IMG/VR virus record: IMGVR_UViG_3300048549_000383
Span: 1 to 58,435 of that record
Reading direction: 5' to 3' (one strand)
Length of the DNA stretch: 58,435 bases
From: a virus
The notes under the pieces were generated by a model. The model saw only the letters and a program-made list of their open reading frames with translations, did not search any database and was not told where the DNA came from. Below are positions 15,677 through 25,146 of this stretch, one piece after another. How positions within the stretch are numbered: position 1 is the first letter of the stretch; each line of letters opens with the position of its first letter. Both the position numbers and the translations under genes were made by a program.

Positions 15677-15895
15677 TCATTCTTCGGTTGTTTCGGTTTC
15701 TGTTACTTCGTCTTCATCAGGAGGATTCAGATATTCAAGGGTCTCAATAGCACCCATAAGTTTCAAACCAGTTTGTTCATTCTGACGAATCTTCTCTTGC
15801 ATTTCTTTGGTTTCATTTGCAAGACGATTGTAGCGTTCTTTGAATGTTGCTAGCAGTTCAGCAGCATCTTGAACTTCGGGCACATCAGCAGGCAT
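15677..15895 (-). CDS. Small coiled-coil protein (72 aa)
   Basis: Starts MPADVPEVQDAAELLATFKE and continues with a predicted coiled coil (RYNRLANETKEMQEKIRQNE, then GLKLMGAIETLEYLNPP) and a very acidic tail ending TETETTEE. This pattern is found in small conserved genes next to the baseplate or fibre genes in cyanophages. It could be a chaperone or assembly factor for the large neighbouring proteins, which is inference. The gene ends right before the hairpin terminator at 15643-15670 and starts two bases after the upstream small gene. Confidence 0.75.
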   Translation of the reverse strand: MPADVPEVQDAAELLATFKERYNRLANETKEMQEKIRQNEQTGLKLMGAIETLEYLNPPDEDEVTETETTEE

Positions 15896-15897
15896 AG

Positions 15898-16146
15898 TTA
15901 CTCTCCTTTGTTAATTAATTGTATAAGTAGACTTTTAATGTCGGACACATCAGATTTTAATTCATTTACCTCTGTTTGTAAAGTGGCAAACTCATTCTTC
16001 TTACGCTGTCGTTCCGAATACGACTGCATATATTTATCATAGATATCCTTGTCCCTTAGGAGGACAGCATTGGAATCTTTATCTCTAAAAAGTCCTCTGT
16101 TATCGTCCCCCTCGACAGGGATATATTTTGGAATGTCACGCTTCAT
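15898..16146 (-). CDS. Small coiled-coil protein (82 aa)
   Basis: Starts MKRDIPKYIPVEGDDNRGLF. The C-terminal half (NEFATLQTEVNELKSDVSDI, KSLLIQLINKGE) has a clear heptad pattern and is a predicted parallel coiled coil, probably an oligomerisation segment. The start overlaps the stop of the DUF4815 protein as ATGA, so it is translated along with it. I recognise this as a conserved cyanophage type of unknown function; assembly factor or minor tail component are the likely alternatives. Confidence 0.75.
   Translation of the reverse strand: MKRDIPKYIPVEGDDNRGLFRDKDSNAVLLRDKDIYDKYMQSYSERQRKKNEFATLQTEVNELKSDVSDIKSLLIQLINKGE
16031..16038 (-). promoter_or_regulatory. Possible late promoter GATAAATA
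   Basis: One mismatch to the late consensus, inside the 82-residue gene and 136 bases upstream of the 72-residue gene. It may be a coincidence of coding sequence. Confidence 0.3.
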
Positions 16147-19100
16147 GATGCGAATGCAATTGCTCTAAGGTCTTTGATCAGTGGCACTTTCGCTTGGTTC
16201 TTAGACTTCATCACAATCTTGACTTGGAATGCTTGGAACTCCTCGCCTTCGACTGTGTACTCAAAGTCTTCCCACTCATTCTCACTCACATTGGTTGCAC
16301 CAATTTCTGGTACAGGGATCTTGATAAATCCAATATCACTCATCTGCTTCTCGGAACCAGGTTTCTGGATACGATAGTAGACATCGATATTAGAATCACC
16401 ATACCTTTGCATGGAGATCATCAAGCGAATGGACCTTGAAACGTTAGCAAGTCTTGCGACTCTTGTCAAGTAAACTGCATCATTCTGATCACCGTAAGGT
16501 AGTGTAGATACATCACCTTGTGGGTTAATCTCTGATTGGAGACCCAACACCTGAGCACCACCTTCCCAGGTGTTAATCCTGTTAGATGTTGTGATCACAG
16601 ATACGCGGTCAAGGTCAACAACAGGTGACAAGTTATCAAGACTGCTGTTCATATTGACTTTCAATGTCAATGACTTGTTACCTTCAAGTTTGTTGTCCTC
16701 ATTCAACTGAGAAGCAATGATTCTAGGAGTCTCATAGTAGTTCTCTTCATTCAATTGAATCTCATCATAGACGCCGTTGTTAACGAACGATGCCTGGTCA
16801 GCGATACTAGAACCATTACCAATTGATGTACCAGTTGTAGTATTCATTGAAGGAACAATAGGTGTTTCCTTGAATTGCATGATCTGAATGGTAGGTGTGA
16901 TAAGTTCAAACGGAATGTTTTTAGTTGCTTGAACATTATAACCACCAGTCCTGATACCAATACTAGCAACAGATGTAGTTACAATTGTGTAAGAGTCCAG
17001 AGTAGGATCTTGAATTGCAGTGTGAGTTTTGTTGATTTCGGTCAGTGGAATACCATCCAAGTTGTAACACTCAACTTTACTTCCTGTTGGCCACTCACTA
17101 GCAGCAGTACCGCCAGCGCCTCTACCAGAAGGAGCAACGGTGATTGTCTGACCGTCATCACTAATAGCAGAGTAAGCAATAATTTCACTAGGAAGTAATT
17201 CGCTAATGTCGTTCCATGCTTCTGTACCACCATCAGTACCAGGGATTGCTCCGACAGGTTGGATAGACATTTGCCCACCAGTGACTTTCACATAACCAGG
17301 ATTAGTTGTACTAATTGGTCTGCCGTTGACGATCTTATGGAAAGATCCAGCGTTACTAACACCGATGCTAGTTGCAACAGTAGATAGTGACTGTGTTAGT
17401 TCTGTTCCTGGAATCTCGGATGCAACACCAGTGATCTTAACATTGTTAGATCTGTTGTGCATACCATGGTTAGGATGAATAATAACAACCTTCTTATCTT
17501 CTGTACGAACAGTAGGTGTGATTGCAGGATACCCAGTATATGAGTCACCTGAATATACAGCGCCAGATGCAGCGTACTGTGCTTGTACACTACCACCAGC
17601 AATGTTCAACTGTTCTCCATTTGAATCGAATGCCTTATCAACAAACTTAGCAACGATAGTTCCGTTACCAGCAGGATCGAATGATGTGATAGTTGCAGTA
17701 GCACCACTGTTAGCACCAACCAATGTGTCACCTGATTCAGGAGTACCATTTGTGGGTGTCGATGACAGTGTGAATGTAACCACAGACTGTGAAGACTTCA
17801 ATGCTTGGAATGGATTTCCATTACCATCAAGGAAACCTTGCTCAAAGGTACCAATAATACCTTTAACTGTAAGAAGTTGTGGGTTAGATGTAGAGTCAAA
17901 CTCTTCAATAGTTGCCTCAGCATTGGATGGTGACTGAATCAAACGAGCACCAATTGTGTAGTTGTAACTATTACCTGTTGGTAGTTGCAACGTCTGCTTA
18001 GGTTCAACTGTAATCAAAGGATTGACAGTCAATGAACTAATACCATCGTTACCAGCACCAAGTTCAGAGTTAGTGAACGTTGCTGTACCAATAACAGAGG
18101 TATTGAATGATGCACGGAATAGGTTGAACTTCAAATCCTCATACTGGTCAGCAGTCCATGTGGATGCGTTCTGTGATTTGAAGAGAACACCAGCATATGG
18201 TTGTTCAGAGATCGTTCTTGTACCAGTGATATCAATATCACCCATACGTGAGATCCATACCTTATATTCGTTAGAGTCAGAGAATAGAACGAAGCAATGC
18301 TCTTCTGATTCTGGAATGTATACAGGTGCAGGGAACGTAAATCTAGTTGAAATAGATGCGTTATCAGATACCTCAACCTGAGATGGTTTCAGAGTAACGT
18401 CAGAGAAAGGTAGGATGTCCTTAGTAGGATATCCATTTTCCATAGGACGGATCTGCATTGAGATGGGAATCTTGGTATCTTTTGTACCGAAGAAGATATC
18501 AACACCTGTCACAAATGTACCACCTTGCTCTTCCAGCAAGAATGATTGTGCCAGGGGATCCCACCAACCAACTTGACGAGTGTTAGTACGAACAGAACGA
18601 ACTGTTCTTCTCTGGTTAACAGTGTCTCTAACAACTCTTGCATTACGAACAGCAAGGATATTTTCTTGCAATGTATTTAATGTACCTCTGGCGGTATATT
18701 CTGCCTCAGCAGCAGAATCAACGGCACCAGGGAGTCTGCTATCCTGCTCTGAGGAGGATAATCTGAACACCCTCGAACCTGTTGCCCAACGTGGGTTAGA
18801 GTTGTTTGCAGGGTTAGGAATGAAGAAAGCACCTTTAATACTACCAACCAAGTCGGAGATTAGACGACGGTCCTTAACAACTGCACGAGCGCCAGAAGTG
18901 TTACCAACTAATACTTCACCAACTGAGAAGTTACCATAGAAGTTAGGGTTAACAGTAGCAGCAAGAATGTTAGTATCGATGTTAATGACAGAAGTCTGCG
19001 ATGCATAAGAATCAGGCAGAGCATCATTAGTTGCTGAGTATGGGTTGGTTACCATATCATTGTTAGGTGCAGCAACTCTGAACCTACAACCAGATCTCAA

Positions 19101-22100
19101 ACCATAGATGGTCTCACCAATAACAAATGGAGTCTCGTTGGTGTTACTATCCTCAGAAGAGTTCTTGACGATTTCGATCAACTTAGGAACAATATAGTTC
19201 TGGATGTTATCGTTATCGAAGAATGCATACATTCTGGTCTTTGGCTTCACACGCTCAACGTCGAAACCAACGTTACGAGAGCGGATCCATGGGATGAATG
19301 TACTGTCGATGACACTATCACCCAAGGAGCGACGGTCAATTCTAGGAACAACTCTAATTCTTGTACCAGATCTAACCTGACGACGTGTAGTAACAGTAGT
19401 AGATCCTTGAAGAATACGTCTAGGAACACCACGGGAGAATGATGTCTCTCTCCATGTTCTTGTATTACTTCTACGTGTTCCAGTCCATGCCGTTCTCCAA
19501 GAACGCCACTGAACAGGAGCAAAACCTCTATTGTTTGTACCAAGTCTTTCACGAGTGGCACGGAAGTTACCTTCAATAGTAGTCACACGAGCAGGAACAC
19601 GACGGGTGTCGGTCCAGTCATCAGATGCAGGAAGGAGATCAATACGACCAATGAACGTAAACACGTTGAATGGGTTCACATTCTCCAAACGAGATGCATA
19701 AGGTTGAACAATGATAGCAATCTCTTCATATGGAAGAGTCAGGATGTTGGCACCCTTTCTATCACCCAGTGCAGGGTTCTCTCTCCAATACACCAAGTTG
19801 CTGGAAAGTGATTGAGTATACAGTAATGAAACGTTAGAAGTGTAGTGTGATGGACGGAGGATGCCCTCAGTGAAGTCGAGAGAACACTTATAATCTTGGT
19901 TCTCAGTGTCAGAAGTAGAGTGGTCGGTGAAGTCATCCACCAAGAAACCATTCTTCAATCTATCAAAACCATCAGAGTCATATGCTTTCGCATTTCTAGC
20001 ATCTGCTTCTAGGAGTGACAAAGATGTGTAGTATTCCAGAGACTGCAATCTACGATCCATGTTACCGATGTCTTCCATCGTGTAACGACGTTGCTGGTGT
20101 AGGGTGATGACAATATCATCTTCTACATCATACACATAGGGTTCATATCTAATCTTCGCCAACAACATGGCATTGTCAAGGTCATCTGCTTCTGCTGGAT
20201 CTTCGGAAGGAACACCCTTGGAAAGTTTCAGATCACCATCATGTGCCATGAACAGTTTGTCCTGACGTGGGAGATAGTATTCGTAATCCAAACGAATCTG
20301 ATCTTCTACCTTAGGAATATTAAAGATGGTCGAACCACCAGCACCACCTGCTGATGTGAACACACGAGATGGGAAGTCCAGAGACTTACAGTTCACAAAG
20401 AAAGGTTGTTCAACAGTACCACTACCTGATGCTAGTTCACCAACAGCAGGACGGAAGTCAAGTGTGTCAGTAAGATACTGTGAGTTACGATCACCACGGG
20501 TTCTAGGAATCTCAGAGAATCCGATACCAGTGTATGACTGGTTAGTGAAGTAATCACCTGATGCTTCATGAATGAAGTAGTCAAATACAACTGCTAACTT
20601 ACGCTTAGGTTCTGATGTACCTGCCTTTCTCACCATCTTCGACACACTATAATAGTATGACGTGGTGTTTGTATCTAAGTAGAAGTTACTGGTAATATTT
20701 TTAGATCCTCTTTCCAGCGAACCTTCGCTGTCATCAATAACACCAACTAAGGCATTCAGATCATTATCAAAACCATCAATAGTTTCGCCAGTCTGGAAGA
20801 ACTCTGTACTTACAGGAACAACATATAGTCTGTTGTTGTTAGAGTTGAATGCTACAACTCTTGCTCTGGCGTTGGATGTTCTACCAACAACCACAGAACC
20901 ATTGTCATAGAAGACGTTCTCGGTCAGAGTAACATAAGGAACTTTTGCATCATCGTCATCTTCTGACTCAAATACTGCATGGAGATCGTAGACATCATTC
21001 AGTGCGAATGAAATCTCTTCATCTTCAATACGTGTTCCATATAGGTTACCATATGCCAAACCGTAGTTTGTCACATCATTTTGGTTTCTAGTGCGAATGA
21101 CCTTCATGGTCCTCATCTTCGCAGCAGTCTTAATCTTCTTAGATACAGTGTTGACAGATACAGCAGCAGTCAATGTAACATTAGAAATGTTATTGACAGT
21201 ACCACCAGAACCATCATTCAGACCAGTGATCTGCAATGACTGTCTATTAGCACCAAACGATACTCCAATAGTAGGAGACTGTTTTTCATATTCTGCTTCA
21301 ATGTCTAGGTTAGTACCAACTACCCATCCATATCCAGTGTTGTCATTAGCACCCTGAGTGATAGTGAGGTTGTAGTTTTCACCATCAAGAGTAGTAAACT
21401 GTTCGTTCTCAGGCAGTGTGAATGTCACATCACCAGAGGAAAGTGGTTTGTTTGCAAACGTTTTGATAACAGTGAATGATTCATCAGAGACTGACTTGAT
21501 AGCACGCTTTGGCATATCGATAGCGAGTTCGCCATCTCTGTTGTCTTTCTCGAAGAAGTAAGGACGCAAACGAGTAAACTGAGTTGCAGGATATTCTGCA
21601 TCAGTAATACTACCCTTAGTCAAACTAGTGTCAATTTTTACTTCCTGTGTACCAAAGTCAAACACTGGGGTCAAACCAGTATTTTTTCTGTTGTTAGTTG
21701 TAAATGCAACGGCAGTAGGATCGATACGCTTCACACGCAGTGAGGTTGTACCTTTTGAATCCGTGTTAGTTGGTGAAATAACATCACCAGCACGAAGGTC
21801 AGAAGAGAACTCAGTATCGAAACCTTGAATATCTTGTCCAGATGCCTGGTCAACAGTGATAGTCTTACCAAGCAATGACAGTGATTCTGTCAGAGCAAGT
21901 GATGCTGTGAAGATTGGAGTAGCATTACTGCTTGACTCATAACCAACAACCTGACGAACATCAGATCTATCATAAGAGTAAGATGCATTCAATACATCTA
22001 ACACACGACCATCACGCTCGATAACTTCACCATTCTGGAAACGTCCAGATACCTGGTGAACAAGTGCATAGTCAGCAGCAGCAGAGTATACATAACCTCT

Positions 22101-23573
22101 GGCACCAGAAGAACGACCAACTAGCATCTCACCATCAATGATGGTTTGTGAAGATGCAAAGTTCAGAGTAGTAAACATCTGAATGTCAAAGACAAACAAG
22201 TTATACTTGTTGCCATCTTTTTCAAGTTGAAGGACTCTTGCCTTACCGATCAAGTTACCCTGAACATTATTAGAAGGACCAGTACCAGTCCAGTCATCTC
22301 TAAGGTCAATAGTTTGATAGCATTCTGTTACGTTCTCACCAGAGATACGTGGCCATCCCCAAACATCATATACTTCTACTCTTTGTGAGAGATCAACAGG
22401 AACAATCTGGTTATTGCGTCCTACAAATGTACGTGGTTTTGGAGTGTCAACATAGGTAGGTGCAAGAATCTGAGTTCTATAACCTTTTACATATGCTCTA
22501 CCAGGACCAACTTCAAGAACAGCAAATTGCTCAGATGCTACTTGTCCATCAGGAGAAGTTTGACCAGGTGTAAACACACCGTTGTTGAAATTATCATTTA
22601 GGTGTTCTCTTGCACGGACATCGAACGTATCGACAACATAGTCGCCGTGCGTCTCATAGGTTCTACGAGCAATCGATTTTTCAATCTCGTTATACTCTGT
22701 ACGATCAACGAAGTTCTCGACGGTTGAATTTCTGATTCGCAGAAGTTCGATGAAGTTCTTGTCTGTCTCATCGTTGATGGGTTTCTTGACAAGTTGAGTC
22801 TTGATTCTGAATCTGTGAGCACCAGGAGCAGAGTAATTGGACGCACCAATGGCGTTATCCGTAAGAGACGGATCGTCCTCTGGTGTAATAATTGACTCGC
22901 TAACCTCGAAGCCGACTCTGTATGATGGGTTGTTTGTGTACTGGTCAAGAATGATATATTCGGAGGGAATGTCAACGAAGTGTCCACGGATGAAATAAAC
23001 ACCTTCGCTAATATAAGCAGTAGAACCGACAAGGGCGGCCTCTACTGGAAGCATCTGAGCAAAGGGTGATCCAGTTTCGATCAGGGTGTTACCGAAAGTA
23101 ATCTCCTGTTCAGCAACTAACTGTTCGTTGTTCTGGAATTTCTTTGTCGTTACATCAGATGTGGTATCACCTGATTCAATATACTTAATATAGAATGTAA
23201 TGTATCCACGCTCACTTTGAGTGGCAGGAATGGAATACAATACCTTCGCTTTAATACCAGTGGTCAGACCTTCAATGATCTTACCTTGTAGTTGTGTTCT
23301 ATATGTCTCAACGTCTACACCCAGGAACGCTTGCTGGATTAAGATACATTCCACGTTCAAGTCATAACCGACCTGACCAGGGATGACCATCGCACCTTCC
23401 TTGAATAGGTGCTGCCCCATTGCTTCGACCTGATTTTGCAGGATCGATTGCATTGTAGTAAGTTCTCTTGCCTGAATCGGGAACCCAGGGCGGAAGAGAA
23501 CTCTGTAAAAGTTTTTATCCTTATCGAAGTCATCGAAATAAGGAGAAATGTTTAGGTTAGTATTCTGGGGCAT
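16143..23573 (-). CDS. DUF4815-type giant virion structural protein (2476 aa)
   Basis: The N-terminus (LNISPYFDDFDKDKNFYRVL, then FRPGFPIQARELTTMQSILQ) is the hallmark of DUF4815 tail or baseplate proteins in T4-like cyanophages. IPWIRSRNVGFDVERVKPKT followed by RMYAFFDNDNI (about residues 1425-1455) is another family motif. Before it lies an Arg/Trp-rich stretch (about residues 1318-1440). Small GEVLVGNTSGARAVV-type beta motifs occur several times. The C-terminal ~150 residues (TSNRINTWEGGAQV, YRIQKPGSEKQMSDIGFIKI) form a probable adhesin-like beta domain. It stands between gp8 and the fibre, where T4 has gp9-gp11, so it may connect fibres to the baseplate; that role is inference. Confidence 0.88.
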   Translation of the reverse strand: MPQNTNLNISPYFDDFDKDKNFYRVLFRPGFPIQARELTTMQSILQNQVEAMGQHLFKEGAMVIPGQVGYDLNVECILIQQAFLGVDVETYRTQLQGKIIEGLTTGIKAKVLYSIPATQSERGYITFYIKYIESGDTTSDVTTKKFQNNEQLVAEQEITFGNTLIETGSPFAQMLPVEAALVGSTAYISEGVYFIRGHFVDIPSEYIILDQYTNNPSYRVGFEVSESIITPEDDPSLTDNAIGASNYSAPGAHRFRIKTQLVKKPINDETDKNFIELLRIRNSTVENFVDRTEYNEIEKSIARRTYETHGDYVVDTFDVRAREHLNDNFNNGVFTPGQTSPDGQVASEQFAVLEVGPGRAYVKGYRTQILAPTYVDTPKPRTFVGRNNQIVPVDLSQRVEVYDVWGWPRISGENVTECYQTIDLRDDWTGTGPSNNVQGNLIGKARVLQLEKDGNKYNLFVFDIQMFTTLNFASSQTIIDGEMLVGRSSGARGYVYSAAADYALVHQVSGRFQNGEVIERDGRVLDVLNASYSYDRSDVRQVVGYESSSNATPIFTASLALTESLSLLGKTITVDQASGQDIQGFDTEFSSDLRAGDVISPTNTDSKGTTSLRVKRIDPTAVAFTTNNRKNTGLTPVFDFGTQEVKIDTSLTKGSITDAEYPATQFTRLRPYFFEKDNRDGELAIDMPKRAIKSVSDESFTVIKTFANKPLSSGDVTFTLPENEQFTTLDGENYNLTITQGANDNTGYGWVVGTNLDIEAEYEKQSPTIGVSFGANRQSLQITGLNDGSGGTVNNISNVTLTAAVSVNTVSKKIKTAAKMRTMKVIRTRNQNDVTNYGLAYGNLYGTRIEDEEISFALNDVYDLHAVFESEDDDDAKVPYVTLTENVFYDNGSVVVGRTSNARARVVAFNSNNNRLYVVPVSTEFFQTGETIDGFDNDLNALVGVIDDSEGSLERGSKNITSNFYLDTNTTSYYYSVSKMVRKAGTSEPKRKLAVVFDYFIHEASGDYFTNQSYTGIGFSEIPRTRGDRNSQYLTDTLDFRPAVGELASGSGTVEQPFFVNCKSLDFPSRVFTSAGGAGGSTIFNIPKVEDQIRLDYEYYLPRQDKLFMAHDGDLKLSKGVPSEDPAEADDLDNAMLLAKIRYEPYVYDVEDDIVITLHQQRRYTMEDIGNMDRRLQSLEYYTSLSLLEADARNAKAYDSDGFDRLKNGFLVDDFTDHSTSDTENQDYKCSLDFTEGILRPSHYTSNVSLLYTQSLSSNLVYWRENPALGDRKGANILTLPYEEIAIIVQPYASRLENVNPFNVFTFIGRIDLLPASDDWTDTRRVPARVTTIEGNFRATRERLGTNNRGFAPVQWRSWRTAWTGTRRSNTRTWRETSFSRGVPRRILQGSTTVTTRRQVRSGTRIRVVPRIDRRSLGDSVIDSTFIPWIRSRNVGFDVERVKPKTRMYAFFDNDNIQNYIVPKLIEIVKNSSEDSNTNETPFVIGETIYGLRSGCRFRVAAPNNDMVTNPYSATNDALPDSYASQTSVINIDTNILAATVNPNFYGNFSVGEVLVGNTSGARAVVKDRRLISDLVGSIKGAFFIPNPANNSNPRWATGSRVFRLSSSEQDSRLPGAVDSAAEAEYTARGTLNTLQENILAVRNARVVRDTVNQRRTVRSVRTNTRQVGWWDPLAQSFLLEEQGGTFVTGVDIFFGTKDTKIPISMQIRPMENGYPTKDILPFSDVTLKPSQVEVSDNASISTRFTFPAPVYIPESEEHCFVLFSDSNEYKVWISRMGDIDITGTRTISEQPYAGVLFKSQNASTWTADQYEDLKFNLFRASFNTSVIGTATFTNSELGAGNDGISSLTVNPLITVEPKQTLQLPTGNSYNYTIGARLIQSPSNAEATIEEFDSTSNPQLLTVKGIIGTFEQGFLDGNGNPFQALKSSQSVVTFTLSSTPTNGTPESGDTLVGANSGATATITSFDPAGNGTIVAKFVDKAFDSNGEQLNIAGGSVQAQYAASGAVYSGDSYTGYPAITPTVRTEDKKVVIIHPNHGMHNRSNNVKITGVASEIPGTELTQSLSTVATSIGVSNAGSFHKIVNGRPISTTNPGYVKVTGGQMSIQPVGAIPGTDGGTEAWNDISELLPSEIIAYSAISDDGQTITVAPSGRGAGGTAASEWPTGSKVECYNLDGIPLTEINKTHTAIQDPTLDSYTIVTTSVASIGIRTGGYNVQATKNIPFELITPTIQIMQFKETPIVPSMNTTTGTSIGNGSSIADQASFVNNGVYDEIQLNEENYYETPRIIASQLNEDNKLEGNKSLTLKVNMNSSLDNLSPVVDLDRVSVITTSNRINTWEGGAQVLGLQSEINPQGDVSTLPYGDQNDAVYLTRVARLANVSRSIRLMISMQRYGDSNIDVYYRIQKPGSEKQMSDIGFIKIPVPEIGATNVSENEWEDFEYTVEGEEFQAFQVKIVMKSKNQAKVPLIKDLRAIAFAS

Positions 23574-23576
23574 TTC

Positions 23577-25112
23577 TTAGAACTCGATTACGATTTTGAT
23601 GTCTTCGATTTGGTCGCCAGCACGAGAGATCGCGCCTCTGTTATCAATATATATGATCTCACCCGAGTTGGGTTGAATCTCAGATTTTGCATAACCATTA
23701 GTAAATGACATACCCAAGTCATACTCAGTGTTGTTAATAACACGAGTAGAGATACCAGACACAACAGGGAAGTTGATGTCAGGGTCTGCCGTTGTACCAG
23801 AGGTAGAACCCGTCACAGGGTTACCACCTTCAAACTCGGTGAGGTTACCAGTAATCTCAGGGAACACACCATCAATTCTGTTCTGATAATATTTCAGAAC
23901 TTTGGTTGTGTTATTCCAAGAAATCACTCGACCACGAGCAGTCACTTGCTGACCACCAATAGTTCTAGACTGAGTGATGATCTCGTCAGTTTGGAACTGA
24001 CCAGTGAATGTGGGAGAGAAGATTACTGCCTTTGTTGCAGACAAAGTAATCGCTGATGTAAGTTCGGTTGTTCCATACTGATATGGATTAATCACCAAAC
24101 CAATACGACGGTAGTCGTTATCAGTAGGGAAGTCACCTGATCCTTCATCATAGGTGAACTTCGTGTTAATCATACATCTGTAACCACCCAGTTCCTTACC
24201 AGGATCTGAACCATGACCAGTGTCGGGAGGAATGATAACGTCAATAGCAGCACCAGTACCTGTACCAGCACCAATACCGTTGACTTCATCAATAACAACC
24301 TTACCGAAGGTGTATCCAGAACCACCAGAAGTCACTGTGGCAGAAACGATCTTACCACCGTCAACAACCAAAGAAACACGACCACCAACGCCATCGCCTT
24401 TGATGGGAACGTTCTCATAAGTACCGTTGTTATAACCAGTACCAGATGCCTGAATCACAACACTGTCGATTTCACCACCAACCGCATCACCAGTCACAGC
24501 AACATCGCTGAGAACAGGCATGTAGTCATTGGAGAAGAATTTCAGAACTTGACCCACAGGGATCGTATAAAGATACTTCCAACGGTAACCATCACTAGTG
24601 GTGATAATTGAAGTGGAGGTACCAGTAGGTTCAACAGTAGAAGGTTTACCGTTAGGATCACTAGGTGATGTACCGTTATAGATGCACTTATATACCTGAT
24701 ACTGCGAGTTAACAACGTAGAAATCTGCGTCGTATAGTTTCGTAGCACCAGAAGATGCTGTTTTCGTTGAAGAGTAATCATGACGATACATATCATAAAC
24801 GTAACCCAAACCACCAGTGGTTTGTTCGGGTGGTGTCCAATCGATACGACGTACAACTTGAATCGTGTCGCTCGCAAGCACACGTTTCAATGAAATCATA
24901 TCTGAAAATGTGTCCGAGAACTCTTGGAACGAATCCACAGGAGTCGGAGCAGCATTTTCATTATCCCACTCTTGGGGGCGACCGATAAACACATACAGTC
25001 GATCTCTCGACGTACCTGCAACCAGGTCGCTCTGCGTAGGATCAGCACCCTCCAAAGATTTAATAAATCTTTTCGCAGTGAAAATTCTAAATTGATCTGT
25101 TAGAAGTGCCAT
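23577..25112 (-). CDS. gp8: Baseplate wedge protein (gp8-like)
   Basis: T4 gp8 is a wedge subunit, 334 residues. Conserved points are the helical start (RIFTAKRFIKSLEG), LYVFIGRPQEWDNENAAPTP against FITFGRSEPWSSNE, RRIDW against RRDWG, and GYRWKYLYTIPVG against GYVWEYLFEIPPD. The ending GEIIYIDNRGAISRAGDQIE...IKIVIEF matches GEMIYMENRPPI...DQTEEINILF. The protein is 511 residues; the extra part (about residues 215-300) is a Gly-rich GTGYNNGTYENVPIKGDG-type insert also found in the next genes. The first start ATG at 25112 has GGAAGG about 14 bases upstream. It follows the 615-residue gene with a 34-base gap. Confidence 0.88.
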   Translation of the reverse strand: MALLTDQFRIFTAKRFIKSLEGADPTQSDLVAGTSRDRLYVFIGRPQEWDNENAAPTPVDSFQEFSDTFSDMISLKRVLASDTIQVVRRIDWTPPEQTTGGLGYVYDMYRHDYSSTKTASSGATKLYDADFYVVNSQYQVYKCIYNGTSPSDPNGKPSTVEPTGTSTSIITTSDGYRWKYLYTIPVGQVLKFFSNDYMPVLSDVAVTGDAVGGEIDSVVIQASGTGYNNGTYENVPIKGDGVGGRVSLVVDGGKIVSATVTSGGSGYTFGKVVIDEVNGIGAGTGTGAAIDVIIPPDTGHGSDPGKELGGYRCMINTKFTYDEGSGDFPTDNDYRRIGLVINPYQYGTTELTSAITLSATKAVIFSPTFTGQFQTDEIITQSRTIGGQQVTARGRVISWNNTTKVLKYYQNRIDGVFPEITGNLTEFEGGNPVTGSTSGTTADPDINFPVVSGISTRVINNTEYDLGMSFTNGYAKSEIQPNSGEIIYIDNRGAISRAGDQIEDIKIVIEF

Positions 25113-25146
25113 CTTTAAGCAGTTACCTTCCTTTTATTTAGGGGAC

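Noticed and set aside
25127-25140. AT-rich CCTAAATAAAAGG before gp8 as a late promoter
   Set aside because: It differs from TATAAATA in the conserved core (TAAATAAA instead of ATAAATA), and gp8 can be read from the upstream transcript.
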